Of a DNA stretch of 45,608 nucleotides, positions 1-6,081 are shown piece after piece. A program made the position numbers and the translations under genes. Below the pieces are notes generated by a model. The model was not told the DNA's origin, did not search any database, and saw only the letters and a program-made list of their open reading frames with translations. Within the stretch, counting starts at the first letter, position 1. Every line of letters begins with the position of its first letter. The DNA is from a virus. Location: positions 1 through 45,608 of IMG/VR virus record IMGVR_UViG_3300034107_000949, one strand, 5' to 3'.

Positions 1-3
1 TTA

Positions 4-24
4 TAAGGGGTATTCAGCCCCTTA
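4..24 (-). terminator. Hairpin terminator at left window edge
   Basis: Inverted repeat TAAGGGG / CCCCTTA with a 7-nt loop just downstream (on the minus strand) of the stop of the 155-aa gene. Any T-run would lie beyond the window edge, so the terminator call rests on the stem and its position only. Confidence 0.5.
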
Positions 25-37
25 CAACCTTTCAAAA

Positions 38-505
38 TTATTTTTTAGTGGTTATTGTTCCACCTTGTTTAGCTACTTTTTGAGCTACTTTAATACTCTT
101 ATCTTCTGTTTTCAAAATTGTATTACATATTAATGTAACATCATGAAAAGAAAATAAGACTTTGTTTTTATACTTTTCAGTAGTTTTTACGATGTTTTTA
201 ATTTTCGTAAAAGTCAACAAAGATTTTTGTTTGTCTGTTAACATTTCAGTACCTTGAATAATTGAATATTCAATAAATGTACTATGAATTTTTGACAAGC
301 TAAAAGACTCTTTTTTAGCGTTTGAACTTATTGCCAAAAGTTTGTAGTAATTGTTTTCAGTTGTCAAACCCCTTTGTATTGACTTTTCAAGTTTTTGAAG
401 TTTTGTTAACTTAACTACTTGATTTTCAACTACTTGAGTGTTAACTACCTTGTTAACTACTTGATTTTCAACTACTTGAGTTGAATTTTTTACACTTGTT
501 TTCAT
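38..505 (-). CDS. Basic Lys/Thr/Val-rich protein with repeat-encoded N-terminus
   Basis: 155 aa, unrecognised. The first ~32 residues are a repeat (VVENQVV, VVNTQVVENQVV) encoded by two perfect 28-bp direct repeats 42 bp (14 codons) apart. The same DNA motif recurs ten times in the non-coding stretch upstream. The remainder is basic and predicted helical, with many Lys, Thr and Ser; no signal peptide or membrane segment is visible. It is the last gene of the leftward arm in the window and lies between a possible TATCTTTG promoter and an edge hairpin. A DNA-binding role at the adjacent repeat array is only a guess from proximity and charge. The N-terminus may have arisen by reading into the array, so an inner start cannot be excluded. 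Confidence 0.7.
   Translation of the reverse strand: MKTSVKNSTQVVENQVVNKVVNTQVVENQVVKLTKLQKLEKSIQRGLTTENNYYKLLAISSNAKKESFSLSKIHSTFIEYSIIQGTEMLTDKQKSLLTFTKIKNIVKTTEKYKNKVLFSFHDVTLICNTILKTEDKSIKVAQKVAKQGGTITTKK
411..480. repeat. Two perfect 28-bp direct repeats inside the 155-aa gene
   Basis: Copies at 411-438 and 453-480, each beginning TTAACTACTTGATTTTCA and continuing ACTACTTGAG, with a partial copy TTAACTACCTTG between them at 441-452. They encode the VVENQVV repeats and match the non-coding array upstream in sequence and orientation. Confidence 0.9.
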
Positions 506-557
506 AACAACAATTTTTAATAAATAAAAGAACTAATTTTGTGCCGTTTGCACTTAG

Positions 558-565
558 CAAAGATA
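558..565 (-). promoter_or_regulatory. Possible promoter (-7 box) for the 155-aa gene
   Basis: Minus-strand TATCTTTG fits TAnnTTTG and lies 52 nt before the ATG. No TTTG is found 20 nt upstream, so this is a weak call. The leader between box and start contains a short hairpin (GTGC/GCAC). Confidence 0.35.
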
Positions 566-628
566 GTATTTCTTTTTTGATAAATTGCTAATTTTTGGTA
601 ATAAATACCAGTTAAGTAGGAGTTCAGC

Positions 629-1209
629 TTAACTAATTGATTTTCAGTAAGTTATAAGTTTACCAGTATTATTAACTATTTGATTTTCAGTAAGTTATAA
701 AGTTATTAACAATTTGCTGTTAATTTGTAACTGCTTGATAATTAGGTAAATAAAATGTTTAAAAAGTGAAAAAAATTTAATTCATACTAATACTATGGGA
801 TATAAAAAGTGAATTGCTAACTGCCTGATTTTCAGCACTATATTTTTATAACTACTTGATAATTAGATAGTTAATTTCTTGATTAGATTCTAGTCAAATA
901 GGTACAATTTCTTGATTAAATTTTAGGAATTTGCATACATTTGAACTATCAATTCTTATTTTTTAATCATTAATTTGATTAATAATTAATCAAAATACCT
1001 GTAATATATAACTGCTTGATAATCAATTAGTTAATTAATAGCTTAGTACATAGGTACTTATATAACTATCTTAAACTCAAGGAGTTACTAACTACTTAGA
1101 TACTAGTATGTTACATAACTACTTAGTTCTCAGCAGGTTAAGAAGATCTGAGCTAACTGCCTAAAAATCAAGCACTTACCTAGTTTAGTTCTAACTGCCT
1201 GATTCTCAG
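629..1209. repeat. Iteron-like array of an 18-bp motif, non-coding
   Basis: Ten same-orientation copies of TAACTRCYTGATTNTCAG, allowing a few mismatches: 629-647, 672-690, 728-745, 818-835, 849-866, 1009-1026, 1089-1106, 1116-1133, 1154-1171 and 1192-1209. Spacing is irregular (about 27 to 160 bp). The first two copies share further flanking sequence (GTAAGTTATAA). No ORF of useful length covers the region. Same-strand degenerate repeats of this kind are typical of initiator- or regulator-binding iterons, but no initiator is identified here. Confidence 0.8.
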
Positions 1210-1503
1210 GAGGTTAACTTACTGGATAGTTGGTGGGGGTGTACCCAAAAAACAGAAAATTTTTAGAAAATTTCTGGCATAGGTATGTAGTCACTCATGG
1301 ACGATCGACAAATTTCAGATATCCCTTTTTAACGATCCACTATATAACGGTTCGTGACCAAAAACAAAAGAGGGGGTACATTTCTGAGACCCCCTTTATA
1401 ACTAGTGTGTTCCGACCGTATCATGGTGTGGTAAGTTTTAGGCACTTACAGTTGTAGTACTTGTCTACTAGCCATGGGAACACTTTAACCACATACTAGT
1501 TTA
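1210..1503. other. Non-coding stretch between array and 198-aa gene
   Basis: About 290 bp without a supported gene. It has higher GC (about 35% over 1261-1320) than the repeat array and contains the terminator hairpin at 1361-1394. I see no tRNA or promoter in it. Confidence 0.5.
1361..1394 (-). terminator. Terminator for the leftward PD-(D/E)XK operon
   Basis: Inverted repeat GGGGGT (1372-1377) / ACCCCC (1389-1394) with an 11-nt loop. On the minus strand it is followed by CTCTTTTGTTTT, a fair T-rich tail, about 110 bp past the stop of the 198-aa gene. Confidence 0.55.
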
Positions 1504-2100
1504 TTACATTTCCAATAAGGTATAAGAGAACTTATTTCCATGGATCTTTTTAGCTTTGCGTATGATAGCCATGAACTCTTCGAAGTCTTTTACTCGTTTG
1601 AATACTTGACAACCAGCTGACCAGTTTTCTACCCACGTAGAATCTCTTCCTGCTTTGTGGATATTGATACCATACATTCCCCTTGTAACTTTATTCTCAT
1701 CGTATTCTAGGTCTAAGTCTGAATCACGATACACGTCTACATTAGCCAATCGTTGACAAAGGGCCTCATACTTTCCTTGGTGTAAATCGATAGCGTAGGT
1801 TGATCGGTATTGTCCTGGTACTAGTCGTGCACATCCACCGGTGATACCCATTGCTCTCCACTCTAGCATGGATTTCTTTCCTGGGTCTGTGGTTGCTGCC
1901 CATTCTTTGTACTGCCATTCTCCTTTTTCATCTTTGTAGGAGATTGTGATTAGGTCATCAAATACATTTGTTACCTTCTTTCCGGTAGACTTGTTACGGA
2001 CACCAATGATATTTACATCGTATCCTTTGTTGGAATTGTCTTCGAAAAAACGAAATCCTTTTTTGAGCATCTCAGCTCTTAATTGTGTTAGTGTATACAT
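1504..2100 (-). CDS. L,D-transpeptidase-like protein, possible lysis/peptidoglycan enzyme
   Basis: 198 aa. The C-terminal part carries GINIH...G at about 147-151 and WSAGCQVF at about 163-170, the His...Ser-x-Gly-Cys pattern of the YkuD/L,D-transpeptidase fold. The central part (TTDPG, then VPGQYR and a Y-D/N-rich stretch) is as I recall from a family common in phages of diverse hosts and often annotated as endolysin-like or unknown. No signal peptide is visible, so export would need a holin. It is the last gene of the operon starting at 3198. A cell-wall activity is inferred from the motif; whether it cleaves or only modifies peptidoglycan cannot be told from sequence. Confidence 0.6.
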   Translation of the reverse strand: MYTLTQLRAEMLKKGFRFFEDNSNKGYDVNIIGVRNKSTGKKVTNVFDDLITISYKDEKGEWQYKEWAATTDPGKKSMLEWRAMGITGGCARLVPGQYRSTYAIDLHQGKYEALCQRLANVDVYRDSDLDLEYDENKVTRGMYGINIHKAGRDSTWVENWSAGCQVFKRVKDFEEFMAIIRKAKKIHGNKFSYTLLEM

Positions 2101-2111
2101 ATTTATGTTTA

Positions 2112-2345
2112 TTATTTCAATGGGTGATACAGCCTGAATATCTCATCAAGGGACAACTTGTTTAGTTTCTTTAGTTCGGTAGATATTATATCTAGCACGT
2201 AAGATGTAAAGTGCCCTTGATCACTATTTGGAGCATAAACAAATAGACCATCTTCTTCCATGTATATGGTTCCTATATTTTTCTTTCCTGCAAATATTAC
2301 CTGGTAGGATGTTACTGCTTCTTGTATTGATTCTAGCTTTAGCAT
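2112..2345 (-). CDS. Small hypothetical protein (77 aa)
   Basis: Unrecognised. Start chosen at 2345, where ATG follows the upstream gene's TAA by one base (TAACATG), a spacing also used at 7491; the longer frame to 2396 would overlap that gene by 50 nt. The protein has a beta-rich start (ITSYQVIFAGKKNIGTIYM region) and a helical C-terminal half. It lies between a 54-aa gene and the L,D-transpeptidase-like gene in the same operon. Confidence 0.6.
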   Translation of the reverse strand: MLKLESIQEAVTSYQVIFAGKKNIGTIYMEEDGLFVYAPNSDQGHFTSYVLDIISTELKKLNKLSLDEIFRLYHPLK

Positions 2346-2346
2346 G

Positions 2347-2511
2347 TTAAAAACGGAAGATTGATTTGGTATAGGCAATAGCTCTATCATAAACACTTGG
2401 GTTTATTTCTAACTTTTTCTTCAGTTTACTTACCTCGAAAACTAATTCGTTTACTTTGTCTACCAATGCGTACTCTGCCATTGGCACTCTTTCTTTTTCT
2501 AATTTTTTCAT
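2347..2511 (-). CDS. Small charged helical protein (54 aa)
   Basis: Short ORF beginning MKKLEKERVPMAEYALVDK and ending KSIFRF. It fills the gap after the nuclease gene (6 nt) and ends one base before the next ATG, exactly as expected for an operon member. The middle (VDKVNELVFEVSKLKKKLEI) has heptad spacing and could be a short coiled coil. No family recognised. Confidence 0.6.
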   Translation of the reverse strand: MKKLEKERVPMAEYALVDKVNELVFEVSKLKKKLEINPSVYDRAIAYTKSIFRF

Positions 2512-2517
2512 TTGTTA

Positions 2518-3198
2518 TTATGAATTTAGGTATAAATACAATTCGTATAATCTTGAAATCTCTTTTGCTACACTGTCTGTTTTAGCCAAGAAGATTTCTG
2601 CTCTCTCAGGAGAGTATGGGGTTGGAATATCCTTGATCGCTCCGGATAATCTCAACATGTTTCCTCTCACGTTATTTCCTTTTCGGCCAAGCAACTTTAC
2701 AAAGGATTTCTTAACAGGGAATCCTTCTTGTTCTACCGCGTAAGAATACAAGGTTGTTTGTTGGTAATCCTGGCTTCCGTAGTATGCCGGTTTTGAATCG
2801 ATGTTTCCTGTTTTAAAGTCAAGTACTTCTACTCCGCCTTCCACCGGATACATTCTATCGATGAACCCTTGAATAACGTAGTCACCACGGTCCACTACAA
2901 TCTCAACCTCGTGTTCAGATCCTTCAGGTCTTTCTAGGCTATCAAGTATCTCTCTTGTGCCTTCATCAAGCATACCTCCAACAACTTCTCCGTTGGTTTC
3001 GATATACTCTCCAACTTCGCCTCCGAAGAATGCGTAGATGTTTCCTGGATCTTGTATACCGTAAAAGTATCCTAGTATGTATTGAGCCTTGTATAAAGGA
3101 TCCTTGAAAGAAGTAATCTGTGAGTAAGATAACTTCGGTTTACCGTTGTACTTTTCGAACTTTGGTAATGCTGCTTTGTATATTCTTGGTAGTTTCAT
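2518..3198 (-). CDS. PD-(D/E)XK superfamily nuclease (RecB/Cas4-like)
   Basis: 226 aa. The motifs occur in the family order: LSYSQI at 23-28, a GGEVGEYIE helix at 59-67, GFIDRM at 111-116 (Asp114), VLDFKTG at 125-131 (Asp127, Lys129 of the D-x-K pair), then Q...Y (Gln146, Tyr151) of the RecB-type QxxxY motif. This is the PDDEXK_1/Cas4-RecB nuclease fold; such nucleases occur in crAss-like replication modules and process DNA ends or recombination intermediates. Substrate is not inferable. It is first in its operon: a -7 box TATATTTG ends 4 nt before the ATG, predicting a leaderless mRNA. Confidence 0.85.
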   Translation of the reverse strand: MKLPRIYKAALPKFEKYNGKPKLSYSQITSFKDPLYKAQYILGYFYGIQDPGNIYAFFGGEVGEYIETNGEVVGGMLDEGTREILDSLERPEGSEHEVEIVVDRGDYVIQGFIDRMYPVEGGVEVLDFKTGNIDSKPAYYGSQDYQQTTLYSYAVEQEGFPVKKSFVKLLGRKGNNVRGNMLRLSGAIKDIPTPYSPERAEIFLAKTDSVAKEISRLYELYLYLNS

Positions 3199-3202
3199 AT
3201 TG

Positions 3203-3210
3203 CAAATATA
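3203..3210 (-). promoter_or_regulatory. -7 box TATATTTG, 4 nt before the nuclease ATG
   Basis: Minus-strand TATATTTG-CAAT-ATG. No TTTG at the 20-nt spacing; that position lies within the upstream operon's terminator hairpin. Confidence 0.7.
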
Positions 3211-3212
3211 CT

Positions 3213-3239
3213 AAAAAACCCCCATTGTTGTATGGGGGT
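3213..3239 (-). terminator. Rho-independent terminator after the groES-thyX operon
   Basis: Stem CCCCCAT / ATGGGGG (7 bp) followed on the minus strand by six Ts. It directly abuts the next operon's -7 box. Confidence 0.85.
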
Positions 3240-3245
3240 AGCTTG

Positions 3246-3635
3246 TTAAATTTTCACAATTTTTCGTGAGGTTACAACACCAAAGTCATCTCTTTTCTCC
3301 TCGATCTTAGCACCAGGCACAAATGTTAATGCTTCTGCAACATCCCAATCTGTTTCTATTATCTCTTCCCAAGCAGGCTTATCAGTCTCTCCGTATTTTT
3401 CTACAAGTTCTTTTACCAATAAGTATCTTCGTCCTTGCATTCCTCGTTGCTGAGTAGTTACCTGGATTACTACACCTACTCCTTCGATTTCCATCGCTTT
3501 TGTAGACTTCATCCAACCTTCTTCCTCAGAAGATGCTTTAGAGATCAATTTAAATGCGTCTCTGTCGCCCCAAAAAACGATATCCTTAACGTTCTTGGTT
3601 ACTTTGTTTGAATTACTATTATGAAGGGTTTTCAT
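3246..3635 (-). CDS. Hypothetical protein (129 aa), last gene of the groES-thyX operon
   Basis: Not recognised. Mixed alpha/beta composition, no membrane segment, no Cys cluster. Notable stretches are DIVFWGDRDAFKLISKA near the N-terminus and RGMQGRRYLLVKELVEKYG in the middle, which look like a compact soluble domain. It overlaps the preceding 86-aa gene by 17 nt and ends just before the operon terminator, so it is translated with the anti-CBASS candidate's operon. No function proposed. Confidence 0.65.
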   Translation of the reverse strand: MKTLHNSNSNKVTKNVKDIVFWGDRDAFKLISKASSEEEGWMKSTKAMEIEGVGVVIQVTTQQRGMQGRRYLLVKELVEKYGETDKPAWEEIIETDWDVAEALTFVPGAKIEEKRDDFGVVTSRKIVKI

Positions 3636-3879
3636 CTTCGATAGTTTTCATTTCCTCAACTACTTCTGCTTCCACTAATTGTCGTGGGAAGATTTCAAAT
3701 ACAGAATCCTCTGATCTAAAAACGATGTTAGCTTCTAGCTCTGCAGGAATCTCAATCTTTAACGGATCGTTTTTATCTGCTCTTCCGAATACTACCACTT
3801 CTTCGTCATTAATTTTAAAACACCATTCTACTGCTCCTTCGATAGGTGTTCTCTTTCCCATTGTTACTGGTCCTTCCAT
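3619..3879 (-). CDS. Hypothetical acidic protein (86 aa)
   Basis: Unrecognised. Begins MEGPVTMGKRTP and is beta-rich with an acidic C-terminus (EAEVVEEMKTIEDENPS). It lies 8 nt after the Acb2-like gene and overlaps the following gene by 17 nt. The alternating hydrophobic pattern around AVEWCFKINDEEVVVFGRAD suggests a small beta-barrel or sandwich. No function proposed. Confidence 0.65.
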   Translation of the reverse strand: MEGPVTMGKRTPIEGAVEWCFKINDEEVVVFGRADKNDPLKIEIPAELEANIVFRSEDSVFEIFPRQLVEAEVVEEMKTIEDENPS

Positions 3880-3887
3880 TTTGATTT

Positions 3888-4133
3888 TTATTTTAGGGTT
3901 AAAATTTTTACTACGTTCATTTGTGCGTTTAATACTTCACCAATTGCATGTGTGTACATTGAGTTTGTAAGGGGATACGCTTGTAAGTTTTTTGCTCTTA
4001 CTGTTTCATCTAACATATCCGCTAACTCTGCACAGATTTCTTTTGCTCTATGTACCTTTGGATCTCCTGATGGATTGAATGTTAATCCTACAAGTTGTTC
4101 TCCAAATGTCATTGGTCTTTCTGTTCCTTCCAT
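3888..4133 (-). CDS. Probable Acb2-like cyclic-nucleotide sponge (anti-CBASS)
   Basis: 81 aa. The central GLTFNPSGDPKVHRAK is followed by a helix with AELADML, then a C-terminal helix HAIGEVLNAQMNVVKILT. This matches the layout I know for phage Acb2/DUF7681 proteins: 'FNPSG...V..IK...AELID' and a final helix of the type 'A...AQMWAVKA(I/A)T'. Acb2 proteins oligomerise and sequester cyclic di- and trinucleotides, blocking CBASS effectors. The protein has the small helical size expected. It sits among other small host-takeover genes. The invariant Trp of the last helix is replaced by Asn here, so function is inferred rather than certain. Confidence 0.55.
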   Translation of the reverse strand: MEGTERPMTFGEQLVGLTFNPSGDPKVHRAKEICAELADMLDETVRAKNLQAYPLTNSMYTHAIGEVLNAQMNVVKILTLK

Positions 4134-4135
4134 TT

Positions 4136-4441
4136 TTATTGGTTTTTTGTTATTATGTATTCTGAATTTTTTGTTTTAAATTGCATGAATTTTTCCGAAA
4201 AACTGATCACTTCAGTTATTACACTAGTCATCCATTTGTAGGAAACAGCAGTTCTGTCGACTATTAAAGCAAAACCTATTCCAGGTTCTTTGTGCAGAAG
4301 TCTTCCTCTTCCATTGTCATCAAATTCTACAAACCCAATAACTTCTCCTTTTATTTTCAGTCCGTCATTTAGTCTTTCTATCTCGTATGGATAGTTTGTC
4401 TCTTCGATATTAAGCATAAATATAGGTCTATCTATTTTCAT
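4136..4441 (-). CDS. Hypothetical protein (101 aa)
   Basis: Unrecognised; predicted mostly beta (NYPYEIERLNDGLKIKG..., GFVEFDDNGRGRLL...). The start overlaps thyX by 14 nt and the end is 2 nt before the Acb2-like gene, so all three are probably co-translated. No signal peptide, membrane segment or catalytic motif visible. Confidence 0.65.
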   Translation of the reverse strand: MKIDRPIFMLNIEETNYPYEIERLNDGLKIKGEVIGFVEFDDNGRGRLLHKEPGIGFALIVDRTAVSYKWMTSVITEVISFSEKFMQFKTKNSEYIITKNQ

Positions 4442-5144
4442 TTATTACTTGATTTCTAAGTTTGTACTTTTCTAGCACTACTTGTTCCAATATGTGGAAA
4501 TCTTCTGCGTGCTCAAAATTAAATAAAGCATTTGAAATAATTGGACATTCCTGAATAAAAACATCACGCATTATACTTGCTAAATCTCTGATTTCTTTCT
4601 GAGCTGTCTTGTGTAACCTTGCGTTCAGGAAAGTAATCAACTCTCGGATCCTAAAGTTCAAGTAAATAGTTGTTCTTGTGCACTCCGGTAAGATCATTCT
4701 AGCAGTTTCTTTAGCTATACCTTCTTTTATCCATTTCTTGTACACATCACCATTACTAAACTCTAATCCAAAAAAGATATCCTTAACTTTATCCGTGGAA
4801 GATTGACGATTAGACGTTGCTTGCTTTCTTAATTCGATATCCTCGAAGTCGATATCATCCGAATATCTCTGAGAGAATTCTGTAAGACCAACAAACTTTC
4901 CGTGTCTAAGGATTTCTCTTCCGATAGCTCTAGATGTTTCTACTCTAAACCCTAAGTTAGCAAGTTCAAAAATTGACCAATGCTGATTTAAAATACAGTG
5001 TCTCAATAACTTATGAGGTTCGTCAAACAACTCGTTTAATTCTCTACTTGTAGACACACGAGCTTGACCTACGATTAGTTCGTCTAAAGATTTACCTTCG
5101 AACATACCAATTCCTTGTGTCTTACTTATCAGAGAAATTTCCAT
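4428..5144 (-). CDS. thyX: Flavin-dependent thymidylate synthase ThyX
   Basis: 238 aa, normal ThyX length. It methylates dUMP to dTMP using FAD and methylenetetrahydrofolate. Family landmarks are clear: QHWSIFE at about 54-60, the signature region R80-H81...EFSQRY (89-94), and ARMILPECTRTT followed by FRIRELITFLNARL and AQKEIRDLA near the C-terminus. The canonical RHRxxSxxExSxRY signature is altered: the third Arg is Gly, the first Ser position is not Ser, and there is one extra residue between RH and EFSQRY. Phages use ThyX to supply thymidine, which fits this AT-rich genome. It overlaps the 53-aa gene upstream and a 101-aa gene downstream. Confidence 0.9.
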   Translation of the reverse strand: MEISLISKTQGIGMFEGKSLDELIVGQARVSTSRELNELFDEPHKLLRHCILNQHWSIFELANLGFRVETSRAIGREILRHGKFVGLTEFSQRYSDDIDFEDIELRKQATSNRQSSTDKVKDIFFGLEFSNGDVYKKWIKEGIAKETARMILPECTRTTIYLNFRIRELITFLNARLHKTAQKEIRDLASIMRDVFIQECPIISNALFNFEHAEDFHILEQVVLEKYKLRNQVINENR

Positions 5145-5283
5145 TGTCTTTTAAAACTTCAATTTTAGCCATTTCAAGAATTCCTAACATTTCAACAGCT
5201 GTAAATGCTCCTTCTGTTCCAATTTTAAGTCCCATTCCTTTTTCATCAAAGGATGCTTCTATCATTAATTTTTTCTCTTCCAT
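5122..5283 (-). CDS. Small hypothetical protein (53 aa) upstream of thyX
   Basis: Short ORF beginning MEEKKLMIEASFDEKGMGLK and ending NGNFSDK. It fits between the 93-aa gene (1 nt gap) and thyX (23-nt overlap) and closes an otherwise empty 140-bp gap in a tightly packed operon. The second half (GAFTAVEMLGILEMAKIEVLKD) is an amphipathic helix. It was found by reading the gap; no family assigned. Confidence 0.65.
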   Translation of the reverse strand: MEEKKLMIEASFDEKGMGLKIGTEGAFTAVEMLGILEMAKIEVLKDNGNFSDK

Positions 5284-5284
5284 C

Positions 5285-5566
5285 TTAATTTGTAATAAAA
5301 TCTTTTACAGTTTCTTTGTTCTCTATAACATTCATGAACTCATCCACTTCTGCAAACCTATCTCTTGCGAAAGAAGGTTCTGCTCGTCCTGCAAGCTCGT
5401 GTATGTACACAGGTGGATTTTTTACCTCGTTTAATAAAACTCCTTGCTTTCCAACAAGTGATCCTGTGTATCTACGCAATGTGTAAACAGTTCCTTCCTC
5501 AATCCAAGATTCAAAATGTTTTGAGGCAGGAGTCCTGTTAGCGTTTGTACATAAAAGTCTAGTCAT
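5285..5566 (-). CDS. Hypothetical protein (93 aa)
   Basis: Not assigned. It looks like a small beta-barrel followed by a C-terminal helix: LLCTNANRTPASKHFESWIEEG leads into TVYTLRRY, then GVLLNEV, then SFARDRFAEVDEF. The pattern 'short strand - xLxxGxxYxVxxx - LxEV - F(x)xxRF' is shared by small proteins I recall from many Bacteroidota phages, of unknown role. ATG overlaps the groES stop as TAATG, so translation is coupled to groES. Confidence 0.65.
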   Translation of the reverse strand: MTRLLCTNANRTPASKHFESWIEEGTVYTLRRYTGSLVGKQGVLLNEVKNPPVYIHELAGRAEPSFARDRFAEVDEFMNVIENKETVKDFITN

Positions 5567-5841
5567 TAGTCTACAAATACTCCGTTAATATCGTCTTCTC
5601 TTAACAAAATATGAGTCTTTCCTTCAATCTCAAGGCGTTTAGCAGCCATCTTATTGAAATGTACTCGGACACCTGGTTTAATAGACTCTTCCTCTACTTT
5701 GTTTCCAACGTAGATTACTGTTCCGTACTCAGGTCTCTTCTCTTCCCAATTCTTTTGGGTAGCTTCCAGGATAATTCCTGACTCAGTAACTGTCGGATCC
5801 TCCGGATCTAACAACACTCTTTTTCCAATTAGTAGTTCCAT
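5566..5841 (-). CDS. groES: GroES-like co-chaperonin
   Basis: 91 aa, the size of Cpn10. The Cpn10 pattern is seen in order: IGKRVLLDPED near the N-terminus, ESGIILEAT (the mobile-loop side), EYGTVIYVGNKV, IKPGVRVHFNKM, then THILLREDDINGVF at the C-terminus. GroES caps the GroEL chamber; phage copies (as T4 gp31) replace the host cap so that the capsid protein can fold. No GroEL is visible here, so it would work with the host chaperonin. Start chosen at 5841: the upstream in-frame ATG at 5856 lies inside the -7 box TATATTTG, which ends 4 nt before the chosen ATG. Confidence 0.88.
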   Translation of the reverse strand: MELLIGKRVLLDPEDPTVTESGIILEATQKNWEEKRPEYGTVIYVGNKVEEESIKPGVRVHFNKMAAKRLEIEGKTHILLREDDINGVFVD

Positions 5842-5845
5842 GATG

Positions 5846-5853
5846 CAAATATA
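5846..5853 (-). promoter_or_regulatory. -7 box TATATTTG, 4 nt before the groES ATG
   Basis: Minus-strand TTTTTG-TATATTTG-CATC-ATG. No TTTG at the 20-nt spacing. Predicts a leaderless groES operon transcript. Confidence 0.75.
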
Positions 5854-5859
5854 CAAAAA

Positions 5860-6081
5860 TTAGTTACTAGTTATGGTTTCTTTAGTAAAATCTTCATAAA
5901 TTATGTAAATTTTTCCTTTATAGTCCATATTTACGCGTTTTCCACGTAGATTAAGTAAAATTCTCGCAATTTTTTTATTTTTATCCTCTGCTACAAACGC
6001 AGATTTAAAAGATGTTGGTTCTTTTTGTTTCTCTTTGGATGGGGTGCACCCAATTAGGGCTGAAAATATTATATGTTTCAT
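5860..6081 (-). CDS. Small predicted lipoprotein
   Basis: 73 aa. The N-terminus MKHIIFSALIGC is a compact lipoprotein signal: one Lys and a His, a short hydrophobic stretch and lipobox L-I-G-C with Cys12. The rest is basic and polar (TPSKEKQKEPTSFK..., then LLNLRGKRVNMDYKGKIYII). The hydrophobic core is short (about 8 residues), so export is probable rather than certain. Small phage lipoproteins often block superinfection at the envelope; this is a reasonable guess only. It follows the metallophosphoesterase gene with a 1-nt overlap and is last in its operon, before the groES promoter. Confidence 0.6.
   Translation of the reverse strand: MKHIIFSALIGCTPSKEKQKEPTSFKSAFVAEDKNKKIARILLNLRGKRVNMDYKGKIYIIYEDFTKETITSN

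Noticed and set aside
411-1209. CRISPR array
   Set aside because: Repeats are short, degenerate and irregularly spaced, partly coding, with no uniform spacers and no cas genes.
1230-1457. 75-aa plus-strand ORF in the non-coding stretch
   Set aside because: Opposite to all left-arm genes, no promoter box, sequence not gene-like, and it runs through the terminator hairpin.
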